Assembly (NCBI RefSeq): GCF_029167375.1
Contig: NZ_JARFTP010000016.1
Location: forward strand, 1 to 64,000
Origin: Tsukamurella sp. 8F
Lineage (GTDB): Bacteria > Actinomycetota > Actinomycetes > Mycobacteriales > Mycobacteriaceae
DNA: 64,000 nucleotides
Direction: 5' to 3'
In this document: positions 28,334 through 37,091 of the stretch, in pieces
How positions within the stretch are numbered: the stretch's first letter is position 1
Layout: each line of letters begins with the position of its first letter
The notes under the pieces: generated by a model
Database searches by the model: none
Told to the model about the DNA's origin: nothing
The model's input: the letters and a program-made list of their open reading frames with translations, nothing else
Translations under genes and position numbers: made by a program

Positions 28334-29323
28334 ATGATGCCCGACCACCCCACGCCGGAGCCCGACGAGACCGGGCGCGTGCCCGACTGCTCCACCTGCG
28401 GCCGCCACCCCTCCGCATGCCGACGGCTACAGGCTGCCGCCCGGGCCGGCGACCGCGTGCTCGACGCCCTCGCGGCCGATGTCGCAGGCTCGTTCACCCT
28501 GCTGACCTCCACCGTGGCGGTGACGGAGTCGATGGTCGCGACCCTGGTGCATGACGGCGAGTACCGCGCACCGTCGTTGCGGGGCGGGGCACTTCAGGTG
28601 ACGCCCGGGCGCGTGGCGCTGCGAATCGCACCCGAGCGTGTCGTCGGCGCCGTCCTCGCAGACAACCCCGACGAGCACCTCGAGGCCACCATGATCGCCC
28701 TGCTCGACGACCGCGGCGCGCCGGTACACCGGACGTGGGTGCGCGACGGGGCCGACCGGCTCATCGTCGAATCGTTCGACCACCGCGACGCCTGGGGCAC
28801 CTCGGGCGCGGAGGCGGCAGGGCTCTTATCGACCATGCCCACCCCGCCCGAGCCCGCGCCCTGGCGCGACGGCGACCTGCCTGCCCAGATCGACGCGATC
28901 CTCGCCGACGACGGCAAGGACCGTTACCACGAACTGGTGGCTTCCGACGAGTTGCACGCCATACCTGTCGACCTACTGCCGCAGGTATTCGAGTTCCTAT
29001 GTGGCTCGGCCACTCCCGTCGGCGTGGCGGTATTCCACGGCGGCGTCGCGCAGGTCTGCGCCGGGCCGCTGCACACCGCGTTGCGCGAGGGCGACCAGCT
29101 GCTCGCCGGGTACGCGGACGCCGCTCTGGAGATCGACCTGGCGCTCGTCGACGGCTGCGGGCTGGTACGTAGCCACGGCGTACACGGGCCCACGACATCT
29201 ATCGAGCTGTATGACGCCGCGGGCCGGTGTGCTGCGCTGCTCACCCAGTTCGGCCTCGTCGACGCGGGCGTGCACGCCGACTGGGAGGCCATGTGCACCT
29301 CCCTCCGCACCGCCGCCCGCTGA
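28334..29323 (+). CDS. HemS/ChuS-like heme-handling protein with N-terminal cysteine motif
   Basis: The 329-residue protein appears to hold two copies of the HemS/ChuS fold (first near residues 50-145, second near 195-325, with GVAVFHGGVAQVCAGPLH and a TSIELYDAAGRCAALLTQFG strand pair). HemS-type proteins bind heme in the cytoplasm, and ChuS degrades it when given electrons. The match is by pattern, is moderate, and no axial ligand can be assigned. The N terminus has C19-x2-C22-x6-C29, not a feature of the classical family; it could bind zinc, an Fe-S centre or heme. The ATG at 28334 lies 2 nt after the diflavin reductase stop, indicating a common transcript and function in iron acquisition. 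Confidence 0.6.
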   Translation: MMPDHPTPEPDETGRVPDCSTCGRHPSACRRLQAAARAGDRVLDALAADVAGSFTLLTSTVAVTESMVATLVHDGEYRAPSLRGGALQVTPGRVALRIAPERVVGAVLADNPDEHLEATMIALLDDRGAPVHRTWVRDGADRLIVESFDHRDAWGTSGAEAAGLLSTMPTPPEPAPWRDGDLPAQIDAILADDGKDRYHELVASDELHAIPVDLLPQVFEFLCGSATPVGVAVFHGGVAQVCAGPLHTALREGDQLLAGYADAALEIDLALVDGCGLVRSHGVHGPTTSIELYDAAGRCAALLTQFGLVDAGVHADWEAMCTSLRTAAR

Positions 29324-29478
29324 GCGGAGCACCGTTACACGACCTCGGCTCCCGCATGGCGGTTTCGCACGCTAGGAGACGAACATCACGTTGTATTCGC
29401 TAGCCGAACAGATAGGTTATCTGGCGGCGTCTATCAGTAGAGGTTCTGCGCGCCCGAGCACGTTGAAGGAGGCGCGCG

Positions 29479-30534
29479 TTGGAGTTCGAGGATGTCCCCG
29501 GCTTCAGGTTCGACCAACAGACCCTCCGCCGGCGCGGCCTGGTGGGCGTAGCGGTCATTCTGCTGATCGGCCTCGCCGTATACGGCTACCAGACGATCAA
29601 GCCCACCCACCAGTCGGCTCTGACGCTGCTCAGCCCGTCCGTCGCGGCGGGGATAGTGCCGGGTTCACCGGTGAAGTCGCTGGGCATCCAGATCGGCACC
29701 GTCGACTCGGTGGAATCGCTCGGAGGCGGCCGCCAGGCCGTGCGCCTGTCCGTCGAGGAGACACGGCTGCCGCGGCTCACCGACGACGTCGGTGTCGACT
29801 ACTCGGCGGGGAACCTGTTCGGCGTGACCGAGGTGGAGCTGACCCCGCACTCCGGCGGCAGTCCGCTTCGCGACGGCGCGATGATCACGCCGCGCGTCAC
29901 CGACAATTCGGTGGCCAACATGATCACGACGCTCGGCGACATCAACAGCGACGCGATCCGCCCGCACGCCGGCGCGATCCTGGAGAACGTCGACGCCACG
30001 ACTCAGTCGCTCATGTCGTGGCTCACCACCATCGGATCGCTCGCACAACAGGTTCACGACACCCAGAAGCTGCCGACGTCCAAGACCTTTCCGCAGGTCA
30101 CCGCGACGCTCACCGCGGCGGGCGCCGGCACCAAGGCGATCCTGAGCGCCGTAGAGGACCAGGCGGCGATCACGTGGACCCGCGACAAGACGCGCACGGA
30201 CCTCGTGTACCGGACAGAGCATTCGATCACCGATCGCCAGGACGGTGTCATCGCAGCTGCCGAACGGATCCTCAACCCGAGATCGGTAGCGGGACTGCGC
30301 GATGCGTCCCCCGCGCTGACCGCGCTACTCGACCCCGTTCTGAAGATGTTCCCGAACGGCGCAGGGTCCGCCGGCATCTCGATCCACCAGCTGATCGAGA
30401 ACATCCGCGCGGCGATGCCGAACGTCGGTGCCGGGCCGGTACTCAACGTATCGGTGCGCTTCGATCAACCAGACACCCGGTCGCAGGGCCTGCCGATCGC
30501 CGGCGCGAGACCGCAGGCGCAGCCGGGGCGCTAG
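29479..30534 (+). CDS. Orphan Mce/MlaD-family protein
   Basis: The 351-residue protein has an N-terminal transmembrane anchor (GLVGVAVILLIGLAVYGYQTI), an MlaD/Mce core (GIVPGSPVKSLGIQIGTVDSVE) and a long helical region, with a Pro/Arg/Gln-rich tail. Mce proteins form hexameric tunnels that move lipids across the envelope. Normal mce operons carry two YrbE permeases and six Mce genes; here a single gene stands alone. The start is TTG, with AAGGAGG 6 nt upstream and no better in-frame ATG or GTG. It converges on the GbsR gene with a 4-bp stop overlap. Its transport partners are not visible. Confidence 0.8.
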   Translation: MEFEDVPGFRFDQQTLRRRGLVGVAVILLIGLAVYGYQTIKPTHQSALTLLSPSVAAGIVPGSPVKSLGIQIGTVDSVESLGGGRQAVRLSVEETRLPRLTDDVGVDYSAGNLFGVTEVELTPHSGGSPLRDGAMITPRVTDNSVANMITTLGDINSDAIRPHAGAILENVDATTQSLMSWLTTIGSLAQQVHDTQKLPTSKTFPQVTATLTAAGAGTKAILSAVEDQAAITWTRDKTRTDLVYRTEHSITDRQDGVIAAAERILNPRSVAGLRDASPALTALLDPVLKMFPNGAGSAGISIHQLIENIRAAMPNVGAGPVLNVSVRFDQPDTRSQGLPIAGARPQAQPGR

Positions 30535-30992
30535 AAGCCGTGCCGCTCCACACGGTGCACTCGCCAGCGCTCCAGCATGTCGGGCAGCTCGCCCATGATG
30601 AACGCGATGAAGTCGCGCATCACCTCGACCCGCTGTGCCGCAGGGCCGCCGTCGGGTAGCTCGTCCAGTCCGTCGGAGATGACAGCCAGCCACCGCTCGA
30701 GGATCTCGTTGCGCGAGGCCAGGGACTCGTACCAGACATCGTCCGCGAGCTCGATGATGCTGTGCCGGCTACCCGGCACGTGCCGCCGACGGACCATTCC
30801 CGCCTGCAGCAGGTACCCGACCGCCCCCGAAACAGCCCCCGCCGAGACCTGCAGTTGCTCGCCGATCTGCCCCGGCGTCAGCTCGGCCTCAGGGGATGCC
30901 ATCACGGCCGAGAACACCCGCGCCGCCATGCGCTGCATACCCGCGTCCACGAGCGCCGCGGCCATACTCTCCACGAAGATCGGCGCGTCCAT
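30531..30992 (-). CDS. GbsR/MarR-family regulator
   Basis: The 153-residue winged-helix protein (ELTPGQIGEQLQVSAGAVSGAVGYLLQAGMVRRRHVPGSRH) belongs to the GbsR-like MarR group common beside ABC drug exporters. ATG 30992 is 7 nt after TACCCT on this strand, so the mRNA is likely leaderless; the ORF extends further upstream, but that part lies over the ABC transporter promoter. It should repress the divergent ABC genes and itself through the palindromic gap between them. Confidence 0.83.
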   Translation of the reverse strand: MDAPIFVESMAAALVDAGMQRMAARVFSAVMASPEAELTPGQIGEQLQVSAGAVSGAVGYLLQAGMVRRRHVPGSRHSIIELADDVWYESLASRNEILERWLAVISDGLDELPDGGPAAQRVEVMRDFIAFIMGELPDMLERWRVHRVERHGF

Positions 30993-31001
30993 GCCCGACA
31001 G

Positions 31002-31047
31002 GGTAACGTAATTCAGATACTTCACAAAGTTATGAAATGGGGTTACC
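31002..31047. promoter_or_regulatory. Back-to-back leaderless promoters and candidate GbsR operator
   Basis: GGTAAC (31002-31007) and GTTACC (31042-31047) are mirror images because each contains the -10 box of one divergent gene: TACCCT for the regulator and TACCGT for the ABC ATPase, both 7 nt before ATG. Between them, an imperfect palindrome (ATTCAGATACTT on the left, AAAGTTATGAAAT on the right, 31011-31038) covers the space needed by both polymerases and is the likely operator. Confidence 0.6.
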
Positions 31048-31056
31048 GTCGACCGC

Positions 31057-31977
31057 ATGACCAATGAAGTCGTCCTTGCCGAAGGTCTCACCAAGAGCTT
31101 CGGCAAGGTACACGCACTCACGGGCTTGGACCTGCACGTGACGCCTGGAGAGGTGCACGCCTTCCTGGGGCCGAACGGCGCAGGCAAGTCCACCACCATC
31201 CGCATCCTGCTCGGCATGCTCCGCAAGACGTCCGGGACCGTCCGTCTGCTCGGCGGCGACCCGTGGAGCGACGCGCCGGGACTACACCGCCGAGTAGCCT
31301 ACGTTCCCGGCGACGTGACCCTGTGGCCCAACCTCTCCGGCGGCGAGACCATCGACCTCATGTGCCGCCTGCGTAACCCCGACGCTGTGGGCGACGCATA
31401 CCGCGAACGGCGCGCAGAGTTGCTCGAGCGCTTCGCCCTCGACCCGGCCAAGAAGTGCCGCACGTACAGCAAGGGCAACCGCCAGAAGGTGGCCCTGGTA
31501 GCAGCGTTCGCAGCCCCGGCAGAGCTGCTCATCCTCGATGAACCGACGTCGGGCCTGGACCCACTCATGGAGGAGGTGTTCACGCAGTGCCTGCGCGAGG
31601 AGAAGGTGCGCGGGACGTCGATCCTGCTCTCCAGCCATATCCTGTCCGAGGTGGAGGCGGTGGCCGACACGGTGACCATCATCAAGGACGGCCGAACCGT
31701 CGAGTCCGGTTCCCTCGCAGGGATGCAGCACCTCTCGGGGACGCGCGTCGAGGCGACGCTCACACGTCCCGTGGACCTGGCCGGCCGGCCCGGCATCACC
31801 GACCTCGCCGCAAACGGTGACGACGTGTCGCTCACCGTCGACGGAGCACACCTCGCCGAGGTGCTCGGCCTCCTGGCCGCCGCCGGGCCGACGTCGCTGA
31901 CCAGTCGCCCGCCCACGCTCGAGGAGTTGTTCCTCAAACACTACGAGCAGCAGGCCCCCGCGGGGGCACGACGATGA
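31057..31977 (+). CDS. ABC exporter ATP-binding protein
   Basis: The 306-residue ATPase has Walker [11 protein letters not shown], a signature-like YSKGNRQKV in place of LSGGQ, and Walker [14 protein letters not shown]. The C-terminal ~75 residues are the extension seen in drug-exporter ATPases of the DrrA/TnrB type. It overlaps the permease gene by 4 bp (ATGA). Control by the divergent GbsR regulator is likely. Confidence 0.92.
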   Translation: MTNEVVLAEGLTKSFGKVHALTGLDLHVTPGEVHAFLGPNGAGKSTTIRILLGMLRKTSGTVRLLGGDPWSDAPGLHRRVAYVPGDVTLWPNLSGGETIDLMCRLRNPDAVGDAYRERRAELLERFALDPAKKCRTYSKGNRQKVALVAAFAAPAELLILDEPTSGLDPLMEEVFTQCLREEKVRGTSILLSSHILSEVEAVADTVTIIKDGRTVESGSLAGMQHLSGTRVEATLTRPVDLAGRPGITDLAANGDDVSLTVDGAHLAEVLGLLAAAGPTSLTSRPPTLEELFLKHYEQQAPAGARR

Positions 31978-33551
31978 CCGGCTCACCGGTCGCGGGCCTC
32001 GCCCCGAGCCTCAAGCTGATCCTGCGGCGGGACCGGATCCTGCTGCCGGTCTGGTTCTATATCTTCGTCGCGATGCCGATATCGTCGATCGTGTCGGCCA
32101 AAGGGCTCTACGGAACACACGAACTGCTACGTAGCGCAGCCGATTCCGCTAATGGGAACCCCTCACTCGTTGCGATGTTCGGTCCGATCTACGCGCCCGA
32201 GCCGGGTGCCGTCGCCATGGTCAAGATGACGGTGATGATGGGCGCGTGCCTGGCCCTGCTCACCGGCCTGCTGGTCATCCGGCACACACGCGCCGACGAG
32301 GAATCCGGTCGGCGCGAGTTGCTCGGCGCCGCAGCGATATCCCGGATCGCGGCACCCGTCGGGGCCATGATCGAGGCCACCGCACTGTCGGTCGCGATCG
32401 GCGTAGTGACCGCGATCGGCACGGCCGCCCTCGGGGCGCCGGTCGGCGGTGCGGTGACGTTCGGCACCGTATGGGCGCTGACCGGGATCGTCTTCGCCGC
32501 AGCGGCTCTCGTGTGCGCACAGCTCGCCGAAGGCGCCCGCGCCGCCCGCGGCCTGTTCGCCGCGGTACTCGCTGTCGCCTATCTGCTGCGTGCGCTCGGC
32601 GACCTACAGGGCGGGAACGTGAATCCTGCCGCGTGGAGCTGGGTCTCGCCCCTGGGCTGGGCGCAGCAGATGCGCCCCTACGCCGGGGACCGCTGGTGGC
32701 CGGCGGCCCTGCTCGTGGTCGGGGCCGTCGTCCTCGCCGCGATCGGGCTATGGATCGCCGAGCGCCGCGACCTGGGCGCGGGTGTCATCGCCGTCGGTGG
32801 CGGGAGAGCCACGGCCGCAGCGTCATTGCGTTCGGCACCCGCGCTGGCCTGGCGCCTGCACCGGTCCGCGATCGGCATGTGGACCGTCGCGTTCCTCGCG
32901 GTCGGTATCGCATTCGGCGGCATGGCCTCCGCGGTCGAGGGCCTCCTCGACTCGCAGAACGCGGCCGATATGGTCCGGCGGCTCGGCGGCGGTGCCGCCG
33001 ACATCGTCGACTCCTTCTTCGGTGCCGAGTTCTCGATCATGGGCATGGTGGCCGCGGTACTCGCCATCTCCCTGGCGATCGGGCCCGCAGCGGAGGAGCG
33101 TGCCGGCCGCGCAGAGTACCTACTCGCGGCGCCGGTGCGCCGCACGACGTGGTTCGCCGCGCAGCTGGTGATCGCGCTCGCCGGGTCGGCGTCGGTCATG
33201 CTCGCGGCAGGCATCGGGGCGTCGCTGGTCGCGAGCCGCGAACTCGTCCCCGCGGCGCTGGGCGTGCTCCCGGCGGTGTGGATCCTGACCGCCGTCGGCG
33301 CCCTCGCCGGCGCGCTCTCGAGCAGGTGGACGGCGGTGGCGTGGGTCGCCCTCACGCTGTGCGTGCTGGTACTCGTGGGCGACGTACTGCGGCTGCCCGC
33401 GGCCGTGAACCGGCTGTCCCCGTTCACGCATGTAGTGACCCAGCCGGGCACGAGCATCGCGACGACCGGCGCCGTCGTACTCGTCCTGCTCGCCGGCGCA
33501 GGCCTGGTCGGGTCGGTCGCCGTGGTGTCCCGTAGGGACCTCGCCTCCTGA
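31974..33551 (+). CDS. ABC exporter permease, large two-lobed type
   Basis: The 525-residue protein has about twelve hydrophobic helices in two similar halves (each begins with a long helix around [16 protein letters not shown] and [21 protein letters not shown]). This form resembles TnrB2-type antibiotic exporter permeases of actinobacteria. With the ATPase it should form a drug or lipid exporter; the substrate cannot be predicted. Confidence 0.88.
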   Translation: MTGSPVAGLAPSLKLILRRDRILLPVWFYIFVAMPISSIVSAKGLYGTHELLRSAADSANGNPSLVAMFGPIYAPEPGAVAMVKMTVMMGACLALLTGLLVIRHTRADEESGRRELLGAAAISRIAAPVGAMIEATALSVAIGVVTAIGTAALGAPVGGAVTFGTVWALTGIVFAAAALVCAQLAEGARAARGLFAAVLAVAYLLRALGDLQGGNVNPAAWSWVSPLGWAQQMRPYAGDRWWPAALLVVGAVVLAAIGLWIAERRDLGAGVIAVGGGRATAAASLRSAPALAWRLHRSAIGMWTVAFLAVGIAFGGMASAVEGLLDSQNAADMVRRLGGGAADIVDSFFGAEFSIMGMVAAVLAISLAIGPAAEERAGRAEYLLAAPVRRTTWFAAQLVIALAGSASVMLAAGIGASLVASRELVPAALGVLPAVWILTAVGALAGALSSRWTAVAWVALTLCVLVLVGDVLRLPAAVNRLSPFTHVVTQPGTSIATTGAVVLVLLAGAGLVGSVAVVSRRDLAS

Positions 33552-33610
33552 CCCCGCCGGAGGACGGCGACCGAGCCGCGCCACCGCGCCCGTGCGCGTA
33601 GCTTTCTCTC

Positions 33611-34360
33611 ATGGGGTGGATCGGGCGGCGGGCGGCCGGCGCGGTATCGGTCGCACTCCGGGCGTGCCCTGCGGTCGGCGGGAGCGCCCCCGGCAGGTAC
33701 TACGACGACCCGCGCCAGGTCGAGGTCCTGACGGCCGCCGAGCGCGGCGACCTCGACGGCGTGCGGCGGCTCGCGGCGGCCGGCGTCGATCTGGGCGGGG
33801 TGTCCAATACCCACGATTCCCGGCGCTCGGAGCTTCCCCTTCTCCTCTTCGCCGTCGAGTTCACAGGGCCGAAGGCCGTCACGACGATGCTGCGCGCCGG
33901 CGCCGACCCGCTGCAGCAGAGCGAAGGCGGGTACAACGCTGCCGCGTACGCGATCCTCCGTGAGAAGCCGCGGTCGCTGCGCGCACTGCTCGATTTCGAC
34001 CCGGAACTGGTCGAGTCGCCGGACCGACTCGGCGGCAACGTCCTCCATACGGCCGTCCTGCACGGGAACCGGCAGGCGATCGACCTGCTGCTCGGCCGAG
34101 GCGTCGACGTGAACACCCGCGCGACCGTCAGCCGGGAGACGCCGCTGTTCGGCGCGGCGACTCTCCGCCGGATCGACATCTGTATGACGCTCCTGCGTGC
34201 CGGTGCCGACGCGAGCCTGCGCGATGTGCACGGCGGTACATTCCTCCACCCGCTGTTCGTCAACGACGACGGGATCCTCACCGCCGACTTCACACGGCGG
34301 CGGTCCAGGCTCGTGAACGAGCTGCGCCGCCGCGGGTTCCCGGTGGAGACCGGCCGGTGA
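33611..34360 (+). CDS. Ankyrin-repeat protein
   Basis: The 249-residue protein contains about four ankyrin-like repeats (VLTAAERGDLDGVRRLAAAGVDL; LGGNVLHTAVLHGNRQAIDLLLGRGVDV; RIDICMTLLRAGADASLRD). The first 25 residues are weakly hydrophobic with an alanine-rich stretch that may be an uncleaved anchor. Repeats of this kind mediate protein contacts and the partner is not known. TAGCTT lies 6 nt before ATG (leaderless). The nearest neighbour upstream is the ABC permease, with no obvious link. Confidence 0.8.
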   Translation: MGWIGRRAAGAVSVALRACPAVGGSAPGRYYDDPRQVEVLTAAERGDLDGVRRLAAAGVDLGGVSNTHDSRRSELPLLLFAVEFTGPKAVTTMLRAGADPLQQSEGGYNAAAYAILREKPRSLRALLDFDPELVESPDRLGGNVLHTAVLHGNRQAIDLLLGRGVDVNTRATVSRETPLFGAATLRRIDICMTLLRAGADASLRDVHGGTFLHPLFVNDDGILTADFTRRRSRLVNELRRRGFPVETGR

Positions 34361-34394
34361 TCACACCGGAGTCGGACCGTGTCCTGAAATGACT

Positions 34395-34429
34395 ACTGAC
34401 CGCAGCGACGGGGGTCTGCTGCGGTCAGT
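34395..34429. terminator. Hairpin between convergent ankyrin and racemase genes
   Basis: ACTGACCGCAGC (34395-34406) and its perfect complement (34418-34429) form a 12-bp stem with an 11-nt loop. On the plus strand it follows the ankyrin gene by 35 nt and is probably its terminator. On the minus strand it lies downstream of the racemase gene. Confidence 0.75.
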
Positions 34430-34474
34430 GCATCATCAGAATAACAGCTCTATTACAACATTCAACTCAACGGG

Positions 34475-35308
34475 TCACGGTTTTTTCTCAGCTGGATCTC
34501 GGTCATTCCGCAGGGCGGCTCTCAGGCCTGGGCGACAGCGGTTCAGAAGCTCGCGGCCGGCGGGATAGATCCCCAGCCGCTCGGGCAGCACGCCGGGCCT
34601 CCCCGACTCGACGACGGCGACCACTGCTCCGTCGGGCCCGGAACCCCCGGGCGGGATATCCAGGCGCCGAAGCACCTGCCGCGCAACCGGTTCCGGAGAG
34701 TCGAAGACGGCCGGGCGGCGCCCGGTGCGCTCGGTGAGGGCCGCGACGATGCGGTCGGCCACCAACCCGTAGTGGGTGCAGCCGAGCACCACCGACTCGA
34801 TGTCGACGGGCGTCGCGAGCGCGGCCCGCGCGATCGCGGCGTCGACCAGCCCGGGGTCGCCCGAGTCGATGGCCTCGGCGAGTCCGTAGCAGGCGATGCG
34901 GTGCGCACGGTCCGGAGAGGCGAACCGCGAGATGAGGCCGGTCTGATAGTCACTGACGGTAGCGGCAGCGGTAGCCCACACCGCGAACGGGCGGCCCGTC
35001 GCTCCCGCCGGGCGGATCGCCGGCACCACACCGACGATGGGGGTGTCCGGCTCGAACCGCGCGCGCGCCGACTCCAGCGCATACATCGAGCCGGTGTTGC
35101 AGGCGATGACGATCGCGTCTGGGTCGTGCCTGGCGCATGCGGAGGCGACGCTGACGATGCGCTCGGCGATCTGCGCCGGTTCGAGTAGCCCATAGGGCAT
35201 GAAGTCCGGGTCGCGCGCGAGGATCAGCTCGACATCCGGCCGGATCCGCGTGAGCGCATACGCGTAGTCGACCATCCCGAAGCCAGAATCGATCACCGCC
35301 ACACGCAC
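34475..35308 (-). CDS. Divergent glutamate racemase-like protein
   Basis: The 277-residue protein has both catalytic cysteines of aspartate/glutamate racemases (AIVIACNTGS and VVLGCTHYGL). The usual N-terminal DSGVGGL substrate loop reads DSGFGMVDYA, a marked difference. Classical MurI makes D-glutamate for peptidoglycan; this may be a second racemase with altered substrate or a moonlighting paralogue. The GTG start is 7 nt after TAATAT on this strand (leaderless). It stands alone between ankyrin and ArsR genes. Confidence 0.8.
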   Translation of the reverse strand: MRVAVIDSGFGMVDYAYALTRIRPDVELILARDPDFMPYGLLEPAQIAERIVSVASACARHDPDAIVIACNTGSMYALESARARFEPDTPIVGVVPAIRPAGATGRPFAVWATAAATVSDYQTGLISRFASPDRAHRIACYGLAEAIDSGDPGLVDAAIARAALATPVDIESVVLGCTHYGLVADRIVAALTERTGRRPAVFDSPEPVARQVLRRLDIPPGGSGPDGAVVAVVESGRPGVLPERLGIYPAGRELLNRCRPGLRAALRNDRDPAEKKP

Positions 35309-35359
35309 GGTGTCGATATTAACGCCGCACGCCTGACGCCCCGCCCCGGCCGCGCGGCC

Positions 35360-35671
35360 CTAGCGCCGGGTAGCGCCCACGACGGCGTCCAGCAGACCCG
35401 GGTATGCCGATTCGACATCGTCCCGACGGAGGACCTGGTGGATCGCTCCGGCCACCGTCTCCCGGCGCGTGATTCCGGCGGTCCGCAAGATCTTGAAGTG
35501 ATGACTCGCAGTCGCCTTCGTGACGCCCTCGTAGAGGTCGCAGCACGCGACGGGTACCTCGCCGCCGACGGCCGCGAGCCGGCGCACCATCTCGAGCCGG
35601 ACGGGATCCGCTAGGGCCGCCAGCACGGTCTGGATGGGGGCCACGGAGTCGGCCTCGGCGGGTGTGGTCAT
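35360..35671 (-). CDS. ArsR-family repressor
   Basis: The 103-residue winged-helix protein (LAALADPVRLEMVRRLAA; YEGVTKATASHHFKILRTAGIT) lacks the C-x-C metal site of classical ArsR, but a pair of adjacent cysteines (VACCDLY) could be redox- or metal-sensitive. It diverges from an MFS transporter, which it probably represses through the inverted repeat in the gap. Confidence 0.86.
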   Translation of the reverse strand: MTTPAEADSVAPIQTVLAALADPVRLEMVRRLAAVGGEVPVACCDLYEGVTKATASHHFKILRTAGITRRETVAGAIHQVLRRDDVESAYPGLLDAVVGATRR

Positions 35672-35684
35672 CGTCTTCCTCGGG

Positions 35685-35735
35685 TTTGATGTTCGTCGAA
35701 CCGCAGCGTACTGTCAGGGTTCGATCAACATCTAA
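35685..35735. promoter_or_regulatory. Inverted repeat in the arsR-MFS gap (candidate operator)
   Basis: TTTGATGTTCGTCGAACC (35685-35702) and GGTTCGATCAACATCTAA (35718-35735) are inverted copies matching at 15 of 18 positions, 15 bp apart. The spacing and position between divergent genes suit a dimer-of-dimers ArsR site. Confidence 0.65.
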
Positions 35736-35752
35736 CCTACTCCGAGGACGCT

Positions 35753-36997
35753 ATGAGCACCAGCGAGACCACGGCCGCCGACGGCACCTCCCTGCCCGGC
35801 GCGCACCCGCAGCGCTGGGCGTACGGCCTGCTGCTCGTCCTGCTCGGCCTCGCGCTGGGCGTATCGGCGCTCCCCTCCCCGCTCTACCCGATATACCAGG
35901 CCGAATGGGGGCTGACGCCGCTCACGACCACCGTCGTGTTCGCGGTCTACGCGATCGGTGCGCTCGGTGCCGCGCTCACCGTCGGACCTGTTTCCGACGC
36001 CGTCGGCCGCAAGCCCGTGCTGATCGCCGCGGTCCTGGCGATCACCGTCGGGATGGCGGTGTTCCTGGGTGCGACCACAGAGTGGCAGCTCCTGATCGCC
36101 CGCTTCCTGCACGGCGCGGCGATCGGCTCCATCACCGTGGTCGCCGGGGCCGCTCTGCTGGACGTTCGACCGCACGACGGTCCCGCCAACGGCATGCGCG
36201 CCGGCGTTGCACTCAACGTCGGCATCGCCGTCACGGTGCTGGGCGCTGCGGCGGCGGCGCAGTGGGCGCCCGCGCCGCTGCGCACACCGTTCGCCGCCGT
36301 CGAGCTGGTGGTGCTGGCGATCCTGGCGGCCGTGCTGGTCCTGGTCGAGCCGCACACCGGGCGCACCGGCGGCCGCGTGCGGTTCCGACCGCCGACGGTC
36401 CCCCGCGTCATCAGCCGCGACTTCTGGTTCTCCGGTATCGGCATCCTCGCGGCATGGTCGGTACTCGGCGTGTTCCTGAGCCTGTACCCCGCGCTCGCCG
36501 AGCACGCGACCGGCGTCGACTCGGCGATGTTCACGGGCGCGGTCGTCGCCACCATGGCCGGCTCAGCCGCGCTGGCGCAGTGGATCGGCGGCCGGTACTC
36601 ACCGTTGCCCACCGCGATCGTCGGTGACGCAGGGATGATCGTCAGCCTCGCCCTCGCGGTCGTGGCCGTGCACGTGGGGTCGGCCGCATTCGTGATCGCC
36701 GACGCCGCACTGCTCGGGGTGACCTTCGGGCTCGCGTTCGGCGGATCCCTGCGGCACCTGACCTCTGTGGCGCCCGACGACGCGCGCGGTCAGGTGATGA
36801 GCGCCTTCTACCTGCTCGGATACCTCGCCATGGGCATCCCCACGGTGATCGCCGGTTACCTGTCGACGACGTTCTCCACCGCCGCGGTCTTCCCCTGGTT
36901 CGCCGCCGCCGTAGGCATCGGCTGCCTGGTCGCCGGGCTGCTCGGCGCGCGCAGCCTGACGCGCACGGGCGCAGACTCCGCGTCTCGGCCGCGTTAG
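35753..36997 (+). CDS. MFS efflux transporter
   Basis: The 414-residue protein has twelve predicted helices and the MFS loop motif (PVSDAVGRKPVLIA) between helices 2 and 3. It is of the small-molecule efflux kind often controlled by ArsR-like repressors in actinobacteria. The start ATG has GAGGACGCT upstream. The substrate is unknown. Confidence 0.88.
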   Translation: MSTSETTAADGTSLPGAHPQRWAYGLLLVLLGLALGVSALPSPLYPIYQAEWGLTPLTTTVVFAVYAIGALGAALTVGPVSDAVGRKPVLIAAVLAITVGMAVFLGATTEWQLLIARFLHGAAIGSITVVAGAALLDVRPHDGPANGMRAGVALNVGIAVTVLGAAAAAQWAPAPLRTPFAAVELVVLAILAAVLVLVEPHTGRTGGRVRFRPPTVPRVISRDFWFSGIGILAAWSVLGVFLSLYPALAEHATGVDSAMFTGAVVATMAGSAALAQWIGGRYSPLPTAIVGDAGMIVSLALAVVAVHVGSAAFVIADAALLGVTFGLAFGGSLRHLTSVAPDDARGQVMSAFYLLGYLAMGIPTVIAGYLSTTFSTAAVFPWFAAAVGIGCLVAGLLGARSLTRTGADSASRPR

Positions 36998-37091
36998 GTC
37001 CGCTGTCCTGTGACGCAGGCCGACGGACGTGCGACGACAGCGTCCGATTCGTTCATGACCCCGGGCCGTGTCAGCGCCTAGCGTCGAGCCC

